A stretch of DNA of 64,000 nt, from NCBI RefSeq assembly GCF_000723885.1, contig NZ_CCDG010000052.1, positions 22,606 through 86,605 on the forward strand, in the 5' to 3' direction. Below, one piece after another: positions 58,377 to 64,000 of this stretch. This DNA is from Paenibacillus camerounensis. GTDB taxonomy: Bacteria; Bacillota; Bacilli; Paenibacillales; Paenibacillaceae. The translations under genes and the position numbers were made by a program. How positions within the stretch are numbered: position 1 is the stretch's first letter; every line of letters begins with the position of its first letter. Under the pieces are notes generated by a model, which was not told the DNA's origin, did no database searches, and worked only from the letters and a program-made list of their open reading frames with translations.

Positions 58377-59045
58377 CTAGCGTTCTTTGGACGGTTCTTT
58401 CAGCTTGGTCTTTAGCTTAAGCTCAGGCTTGCGGCGCAGTACGTAGACAGCGAGAAAGCGGCGGTAGCGGAATACCGCAATCAGGGCAGCAAGGGCGGCA
58501 ACGCCGCTGACAATCCAGAGGGCATACACCTCGAACAGGTGGAAGATGCCCATCCATTGCGGACCGAACACCTTGCCGATCCCGAGAAAAATAATGACCC
58601 AAATCAATGCCCCGCCGTAAGCGTATAATGCAAATTTCCGGAAGGGCAGCGCAATAATGCCGGCGAAATAACCGGTGAAATGCCTGACACCCGGAATGAA
58701 ATAGCCGATGGAAATCAGAAAGCTGCCGTACCGTTCAAACCAGTGCTGGGTCTTCTCAAGCTTGGCCGGCGAGAACAGGAACCATTTGCCGTAGCGCTGA
58801 ATGAAGGGAAGGCCCGCTTTTAATCCGATAAAATAAGTAATCGTCATTCCAACCGTAGTTCCCGCAAAGGCAACAACAACCAGTGTCAAAAAATCCAGCC
58901 TTCCGGTATAGGAGAGAAATCCGGCGAATGCCATTGTGGTCTCTCCCGGAAAGGGCAGTGCTATAAATTCCAGCAATAGCCCGAAAAACAGCACGTTATA
59001 GCCATATGCGGCGAATAGCTCCTGAATCCACTTCAGCATCTCCAT
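58377..59045 (-). CDS. DedA-family membrane protein
   Basis: 222 residues. The family core is visible: LLLEFIALPFPGETTMAFAG with the conserved Glu, then GTTVGMTITYFIGLKAGLPF, and RYGSFLISIGYFIPGVRHFT with the Arg in the re-entrant loop. Four to five membrane helices are expected, with a basic C-terminal tail (RRKPELKLKTKLKEPSKER). DedA/VTT-domain proteins act as lipid scramblases or flippases; some recycle undecaprenyl phosphate (UptA) or move phosphatidylethanolamine (PetA). Which lipid is moved here is not decided from this sequence. GGAGAG precedes the ATG. Confidence 0.93.
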   Translation of the reverse strand: MEMLKWIQELFAAYGYNVLFFGLLLEFIALPFPGETTMAFAGFLSYTGRLDFLTLVVVAFAGTTVGMTITYFIGLKAGLPFIQRYGKWFLFSPAKLEKTQHWFERYGSFLISIGYFIPGVRHFTGYFAGIIALPFRKFALYAYGGALIWVIIFLGIGKVFGPQWMGIFHLFEVYALWIVSGVAALAALIAVFRYRRFLAVYVLRRKPELKLKTKLKEPSKER

Positions 59046-59152
59046 AATAAGTCACTCTCCAAAGGCGGTATGTCTAATTCTATTTCGAGGCATGTCTTCA
59101 TACAATCTACCAAATAGGTGCTAAAGCCAATAGAATGCTGGAGGTAGAGATA

Positions 59153-60547
59153 ATGAAGGGCAGCAACAAATCCCTTATCCGCCGGAATGCCGTCCGCGGG
59201 TTGATTGCTATGGCAGTTATGTTATGTGCTTTGACCGGTTGGGCAGGCGCGCAGTCCCTGAATGAGCGGAAGGCCAACCCTCTGCAGGCCGGTGCTGCCG
59301 TGCCTGTACTCTCTAAGAATAATCTTCCGGCTGATGTGATGCAAGATTTGAGCGCCCCGGCTGTGAATCCGGCTGCTGCCGTGACGGCTGCCCCGAGAGC
59401 AGGACAAGCCTCAGACACAGGTTCAGCTATTGCTGCACAGCGGGATGTTGCTGCTGAAGTACAAAAGGCAAAAGGGAAGGCAGACCCAAAGGCAGACCCA
59501 AAGACAGTCTACCTTACCTTCGACGACGGCCCCAGCAATGTGACGCCTGAAGTGCTGGAGGTTTTGCGTGACGAGGGTGTTAAGGCAACTTTTTTTGTAC
59601 TGGGGCAGCAGGCCAAAAGCCATCCCGAGCTGATCAATGCGATCTGGGAGCAGGGACATGCCATCGGTAATCATACCTATAATCATAATTACCATGATTT
59701 ATATAGCGGATTCACAGAATTCTGGAAGCAGATTAAGCAGACGGAAGAGGCCGTGCGGGAAATAACGGGTATCCGTCCCCGGCTGGTGCGTGCTCCGGGC
59801 GGTACGTACGGACATTTTGATGCCACTTATTTTGAGCTGCTAAAAGAGGCCGGATACACCGTCATGGACTGGAACGTAGACAGCGGGGATTCCAGACGCA
59901 AGGGCGTACCAGCTGCGGAGATTATCCGCGAATCGCTGTCACTGCAGGCTTCCCGGGTCATCCTGCTGCTTCATGACGGGGCCGGACATGCGGAGAGTGC
60001 CAAGGCACTGCCGCAGATTATTGCCCGGTATAAGGCGGCAGGATACCGTTTTGGCGTGCTGGATGCGGCGCAGGAGCCGGTGCAATTCAGAGTTTCTGCC
60101 TCCGCGGCGGCACGGATCAAGCCGTCGGACGCATGGATAGCCTCCAATATTACACCGAATGCCGGGCTGTTCGGGCCGGGGAAGCCGCTCATCCTTGAGG
60201 TGGGCAAGCAGGAGGTGAAGCTTGATCCCGGAGAATACAGAATCAGAAAAGGGCAGTATGTCGTTCCGCTGCGGGCTGTTATTGAACGGTTAGGCGGACG
60301 GGTGGGCTGGGATACGGTTAACCGCAGCGGCAGTGTCTGGTGGAACGGGCGTGAAGTCAGTGCGGATGCGGGGAATAAACGCCTGACACTGATCTCGGGT
60401 GACGGGACCCTTGTAACAAGGGAGTCGGATGTGGAGCTGATCGGCTCTGCCCTATGGCTTCCCTTGCGTGACCTGCTTGAGGAGTCCGGGCATCCGTTGC
60501 TGGAGGTTAAAGTGACTGCGGAGGAGCGGCGTGTAAAGGCGCTGTGA
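59153..60547 (+). CDS. Secreted polysaccharide deacetylase with copper-amine-oxidase-like stalk domain
   Basis: 464 residues from ATG 59153 (GGAGGTAGAGATA before it); an earlier ATG at 59135 lacks a site. The signal peptide is RRNAVRGLIAMAVMLCALTG and cleavage likely follows AGAQS. The NodB homology domain at about 115-300 has TFDDGPSNVTPEVLEVLRDE with both Asp residues, IGNHTYNHNYHDLY with the His pair, RAPGGTYGHFDATYF, and DWNVDSGDSRR, ending in LLLHDGAG. It removes acetyl groups from peptidoglycan or another polymer. The C-terminal 130 residues (ILEVGKQEVKLDPGEYRIRK, VVPLRAVIERLGGRVGWDTV) are the stalk domain that also ends the SGNH hydrolase at 42459. Confidence 0.94.
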   Translation: MKGSNKSLIRRNAVRGLIAMAVMLCALTGWAGAQSLNERKANPLQAGAAVPVLSKNNLPADVMQDLSAPAVNPAAAVTAAPRAGQASDTGSAIAAQRDVAAEVQKAKGKADPKADPKTVYLTFDDGPSNVTPEVLEVLRDEGVKATFFVLGQQAKSHPELINAIWEQGHAIGNHTYNHNYHDLYSGFTEFWKQIKQTEEAVREITGIRPRLVRAPGGTYGHFDATYFELLKEAGYTVMDWNVDSGDSRRKGVPAAEIIRESLSLQASRVILLLHDGAGHAESAKALPQIIARYKAAGYRFGVLDAAQEPVQFRVSASAAARIKPSDAWIASNITPNAGLFGPGKPLILEVGKQEVKLDPGEYRIRKGQYVVPLRAVIERLGGRVGWDTVNRSGSVWWNGREVSADAGNKRLTLISGDGTLVTRESDVELIGSALWLPLRDLLEESGHPLLEVKVTAEERRVKAL

Positions 60548-60687
60548 GACAGGCCTGTCCCAAGGCATAAAGAAATTACGGGGTTTGGGCACCCTTTTTC
60601 GTGGGAAGAATAGACAGTATTAGGCTCTTGTATATCTTGCATTCTGTATACCAGAGCTAGTCTATAACCACGAAGGAAGGATGCCAA

Positions 60688-62100
60688 TTGTCCTCTTCAT
60701 CATTAATAGATCAGCAAACCGGAAAGAGCAGTCTGCCGGAACGGTCTCCCGACGTCACGGGACTGCTGTTTCGCAGAAGCCGCAGTGTGGCGGCGGAATG
60801 GATACGGATGCTGACAGTTGCGATTGTGCTGGGCGGTCTCTACTGCTGGAGGGGCGGTGCTTCGCTGCTGTTCCTGCTTACGGTTAGCGGGCTGCTGATG
60901 GCCGGCGGATTCCTGCTGCAGGCTTTCGGGCCAAGGAGGTTCAACATCGTCCGCAGCATCACGCCTGTCCGTCCGGTAGCCGGAGACAGCCTGACCGTAG
61001 AGGTGCAGGTCAGCTTTGCGACCCGCCTCCCGTTGCCCTGGATGATTATCACGGATTACTGGGGCGGCAGCTGGCACCGGGAGCTGCTGTTTCCCGGCTT
61101 CCGGCGGTCCTTCCGTTACACTTACAGGCTGCACCGTTTGCCGCGCGGCATTTATCACCTGCATGGCAGCCGCATCAGTTGGGGAGACCCGGCGGGACTT
61201 TTTACGGGCGAAAGCCGGCTTAAGGGGCAGGAGACCCTGAAGGTTCTTCCGAGACCGCTATATATCGGCACCGTCCGGCCGGAGAGCAGCCGGTACACCG
61301 GTGAAGCGATGCCTAAGCGGGGCCGGGGGAGCAGTGAAGCTGCAGATATCCGTAATTATGTGGCAGGTGATCCGCTGAACCGTATCCACTGGAAAAGCAG
61401 CGCCAGCAGGGGAACGCTGCAGAGCCGGGTGCCGGAGAGGGAAGCCGCACAAATGTCCTGTATTGTGCTTGCTAACCGTGCAGAGGAGTATGAGATTCCC
61501 TATAGCTCCCTGAATCCGCGCAGCGAGCGGAACAAGTCCGAGCCGGCCTTCGAACGGGCTGTATCGGCTGCAATGGGGCTGATGCTCTCTGCTGAGCGCA
61601 GCAGCGCTTACGTGCAGCTGTTCACCGGGGGCTGGCCTGAGGGTATGGCCAGACATGAAGGGCTGGGTAAAATTCCCGGCAGAGTACAGGAACTGCTTAC
61701 TGAGATCCGGCCCGGCGGGACACGGAGCCTCAGCAGACTGCTGGAGGATGCTTCGCAGCAATGGATTCCCGGCATGACGGTAGCTGTTATTACAGGCAGG
61801 CTGGAGGAAGAGGCAGCACGGACAATCGCCCGGTTCCTGGTACAGGGAGTGAAGTTGGAGCTGTACTACGTGTGGGATCAGCCTGCTCCGCTTCCGGGCG
61901 GCGCAGCGGCAGAAATGCGGCAAGGGCAGGCTGCAGCAGGCCGTGGACCGGAGGAATACAAGCCGCGGACCGCAGGAACGGTTAGCGGTAGTCTGGCCCG
62001 GATCGGTGCGAGAGTATACTGCCTGGATCATCCGGATGCGGCAGAACGGAACAAGGAGGCAGAAGCTCATGAATTTCCGGGGAGACCTACACTGGGATAG
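60688..62100 (+). CDS. DUF58 (vWA-like) membrane protein
   Basis: 470 residues from TTG 60688 with GAAGGAAGGA upstream. Two membrane helices lie close to the N-terminus (about 38-75). RPVAGDSLTVEVQVSFATRL and RLHRLPRGIYHLHGSRISWG are the beta-rich part; RNYVAGDPLNRIHWKSSA is the DUF58 hallmark. The protein is typically part of a MoxR AAA+/DUF58/transglutaminase cluster, as in B. subtilis yeaC-yeaD-yebA. No MoxR gene precedes it here: its neighbour is the deacetylase. It overlaps the transglutaminase start by 32 bp, so translation is coupled. The function is unknown. Confidence 0.9.
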   Translation: MSSSSLIDQQTGKSSLPERSPDVTGLLFRRSRSVAAEWIRMLTVAIVLGGLYCWRGGASLLFLLTVSGLLMAGGFLLQAFGPRRFNIVRSITPVRPVAGDSLTVEVQVSFATRLPLPWMIITDYWGGSWHRELLFPGFRRSFRYTYRLHRLPRGIYHLHGSRISWGDPAGLFTGESRLKGQETLKVLPRPLYIGTVRPESSRYTGEAMPKRGRGSSEAADIRNYVAGDPLNRIHWKSSASRGTLQSRVPEREAAQMSCIVLANRAEEYEIPYSSLNPRSERNKSEPAFERAVSAAMGLMLSAERSSAYVQLFTGGWPEGMARHEGLGKIPGRVQELLTEIRPGGTRSLSRLLEDASQQWIPGMTVAVITGRLEEEAARTIARFLVQGVKLELYYVWDQPAPLPGGAAAEMRQGQAAAGRGPEEYKPRTAGTVSGSLARIGARVYCLDHPDAAERNKEAEAHEFPGRPTLG

Positions 62101-64000
62101 ACCGCCGGAGGGTACTGCTGAGCTGACAGGTCCTCCTTCTTCCGGGCTTGGCGGTGAGCGTTCCGGTCTTCGGACTTCACCTGTACCTATACACAGGCAC
62201 AATGCAGAGCAAACAGAGAACAGTCAGACCGGCAGTGGGGAGAGCGCTCCTCTGTACTACCGTCTGCTGTTCTCTTTGGCTATTATGGGGATGTTCATCA
62301 GCTGGCTGATGCCGCTGCATCAGTCAGTGCCGGCGGCGGAGACGGCGGAGCTGCTGGAGCTTCTTATGGTTGCGGCCGCAGCACTGCTCCTGTGGGGAAG
62401 CTTCCGGGTCCCCGCCGCAATACAATTCAGCTTGCAGTTTGTAATAATTGCGCTGACCTGGTATTGGGCATGTGACCGGAATGAAGGGCCTGACTGGCTC
62501 AGTGCGTATATATCAGGGATGCCGCTGGATGCCGCAAGGCTTATTACAGGCCGGGTATCCGGGCTGAGTGAGGACAGCCGTCTGCTTATTCTGGTATTGG
62601 GCTGGGGACTGCTCGTTGCCTCTGTGCAGCAGCTTGCGCTTTACAGGGGGAGTATTTCACTCTTTACCGCAGTATCTGCAGGCTATCTGCTTGTACTTGA
62701 TATTGCTTTTGGTATCAACACTACCCGTTACGTCGTGGCAGCGTCCCTGCTGATTCTCTGGATGCAGGGGTTAAGCGGCCTGCTGCGTCTCAGGGAGCAC
62801 AGCGGCCGGCGAAATCTCCCGTACTACCGCTGGGCCGCCTTTACGCTGCTTACTGTTATTCTGCTGGTAGCTGCGGCGGTGACGGGCGGTGTGCTGTACG
62901 GAGCGCGTCCGGCTGCGCCGCTCAGCCTGCAGCCGGTGATGGAGCGGCTGCAGCATTTAGCGGAGGGTGAGACCCCAAGCGGTGTGGAGGAAGCCGGAGC
63001 CGCTAATACCGGTACTACGGGCTACGGGACCGCAGAAGGCGAGCTCGGTGCGCCGCTTACGCCCGGAACGGCCCCTGTTTTTACGGCTTTCGCCGGGCGG
63101 CCTGTGTATTGGCGGGGAGAGAGCCTTGCTTATTATGACGGCCGCCGCTGGATCCGGGAAGGAATTATGTATGAACCGCTCAGTCTGAGGGGACTGCCCT
63201 CGGAGGAAATGTCAGCAGAGCTTACAGCAGCCGGCCAAGACAGCAGCCGGATACTGGATCTGCGGGTTGAGCTTGCGGCTCCGGCAACTGGCGGGCTGCC
63301 GCTCTTTAGTGCAGGGCAAGTAGCTGACGTGGGTAAGGTTGAGCTTGCTGACGGGAGCAGTCTTGGCTATGTACTGGCAAGCCCTCAGAAGAACCGCTTC
63401 CGTCTGCCGGAGTCTTCCGGCTCGGCTGCAATCACAGCTTATGAAGTGACATCACTGCTGCCGGAGAGCAGTCCGGCTGTACTGCGCAGCCTGGGGACGG
63501 AAGATCCCGGGGACATTGCCGGCCAGTATCTGCAGCTTCCGGCAGCGCTTCCCGGACGGGTTAACACTCTTTCCGCCGGGCTTACCGCAGGCGCCGGGAA
63601 CAGGTATGATGCTGTTACTGCTGTCCAGAGCTATCTCCGCAGCTCCTATCCGTATACGCTGGATACCCGGATTCCGCCGGGGGATGCAGATTTTGTGGAT
63701 GATTTTCTGTTTACCGCGAAGCAGGGCTACTGCGTCCACTTCGCTTCGGCGATGACTGTCCTGCTGCGCAGCAGCGGAATTCCCGCCCGGTACGTGCAAG
63801 GCTACGGACCGGGAACCCCGGAGCGCGGCGGCGGCCAGCCTGCGCGCTTCCTTGTCACCCAGGCCGATGCCCATGCCTGGGTGGAGGTCTACTTCCCCGG
63901 CGCGGGCTGGGTGCCCTTCGACCCCACGCCGGGGACAGCCTTCGCCGCCGCAGGCCCGGCGGCGGCAGATGCAGCGGCGCTGGTTCCCGCGCCGCAGGAG
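62069..64000 (+). CDS. Membrane transglutaminase-like protein, TgpA/YebA type (3' end outside window)
   Basis: The frame is open for 644 codons from ATG 62069 (AAGGAGG nine bases before) to the window end, so the C-terminus is missing. The N-terminal 70 residues are hydrophilic. At least six helices follow between about 70 and 290. The external transglutaminase core has Cys555 in GYCVHFASAMTVLLRSSG, IPARYVQGYGPG, His602 in DAHAWVEVYFPGAGW, and Asp618 in VPFDPTPG, so the Cys-His-Asp triad is complete. DUF3488-transglutaminase proteins are often next to DUF58. A target is not established. The region near the end is unusually G+C-rich. Confidence 0.9.
   Translation, partial: MNFRGDLHWDRPPEGTAELTGPPSSGLGGERSGLRTSPVPIHRHNAEQTENSQTGSGESAPLYYRLLFSLAIMGMFISWLMPLHQSVPAAETAELLELLMVAAAALLLWGSFRVPAAIQFSLQFVIIALTWYWACDRNEGPDWLSAYISGMPLDAARLITGRVSGLSEDSRLLILVLGWGLLVASVQQLALYRGSISLFTAVSAGYLLVLDIAFGINTTRYVVAASLLILWMQGLSGLLRLREHSGRRNLPYYRWAAFTLLTVILLVAAAVTGGVLYGARPAAPLSLQPVMERLQHLAEGETPSGVEEAGAANTGTTGYGTAEGELGAPLTPGTAPVFTAFAGRPVYWRGESLAYYDGRRWIREGIMYEPLSLRGLPSEEMSAELTAAGQDSSRILDLRVELAAPATGGLPLFSAGQVADVGKVELADGSSLGYVLASPQKNRFRLPESSGSAAITAYEVTSLLPESSPAVLRSLGTEDPGDIAGQYLQLPAALPGRVNTLSAGLTAGAGNRYDAVTAVQSYLRSSYPYTLDTRIPPGDADFVDDFLFTAKQGYCVHFASAMTVLLRSSGIPARYVQGYGPGTPERGGGQPARFLVTQADAHAWVEVYFPGAGWVPFDPTPGTAFAAAGPAAADAAALVPAPQE

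Noticed and set aside
61258..62202. Minus-strand open frame across the DUF58/transglutaminase junction
   Set aside because: It is Cys/Arg/Pro-rich with no domain, and antisense to two well-supported genes. It is a composition artefact.

Overview
The window looks like a chromosomal segment of a Paenibacillus-type member of the Paenibacillaceae (Firmicutes). The supporting signs are strong Shine-Dalgarno sequences (AAGGAGG type), frequent GTG and TTG starts, a GlgC/GlgD ADP-glucose pyrophosphorylase pair, an EcsAB transporter, bacilliredoxin, a YneF-type small membrane protein, UvsE, a KinB-like kinase, and secreted proteins with copper-amine-oxidase-like stalk domains. No rRNA, tRNA, phage or complete insertion sequence is visible. 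It is mostly ordinary core and accessory chromosome, with a few repeat-rich gaps.

Layout. 1-4 kb: end of a membrane glycosyltransferase, an intergenic repeat cluster, a small flavoprotein and an OmpR-type two-component system. 4-9.1 kb: a glycogen operon glgC-glgD-glgP behind a clear sigma-A promoter. 9.1-25 kb: msrC, an acetyltransferase plus DHA2 drug exporter facing a MarR regulator, ecsAB, a BaiN-like flavoprotein, a sporulation-type kinase, bacilliredoxin, nadE, acpS, mutY and sodA, with a dense repeat block between mutY and sodA. 25-31 kb: signal peptidase, queG-ogt, yneF, folE, an unusual fused superoxide dismutase and two hydrolases (one at 20 kb). 31-37 kb: an IclR regulator, a LuxR/GAF regulator and aconitase. 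37-47 kb: an amidase, ddl, uvsE, an inositol-phosphatase-like enzyme, an SGNH hydrolase, def, hemL and an LCP cell-wall ligase. 47-52 kb: bcp and a very large BcrA/BcrD-HgdB-like fusion. 52-58 kb: a MITE-like element, a DinB-like protein, a marR-MFS operon and a WYL regulator divergent from a second MFS. 58-64 kb: DedA, a polysaccharide deacetylase, DUF58 and a transglutaminase that runs off the window end.

How the parts fit. Several modules deal with oxidative or thiol stress (msrC, bacilliredoxin, bcp, two SODs), DNA damage (mutY, ogt, uvsE) and drug export (three MFS pumps, each next to a regulator gene). The cell envelope is served by ddl, LCP, deacetylase, SGNH hydrolase, amidase and signal peptidase.

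The most interesting signals are regulatory or repetitive. Nearly identical 17-bp palindromes sit just before the ribosome binding sites of both the IclR gene and the aconitase gene, which suggests an undescribed IclR-aconitase circuit. A 16-bp palindrome overlaps the -10 of the MFS gene opposite the WYL regulator. There is a 253-bp terminal-inverted-repeat element, a two-locus family of AGCTGCA-type intergenic repeats, and a 34-bp minisatellite. I see no defence island, CRISPR array or secondary-metabolite cluster.
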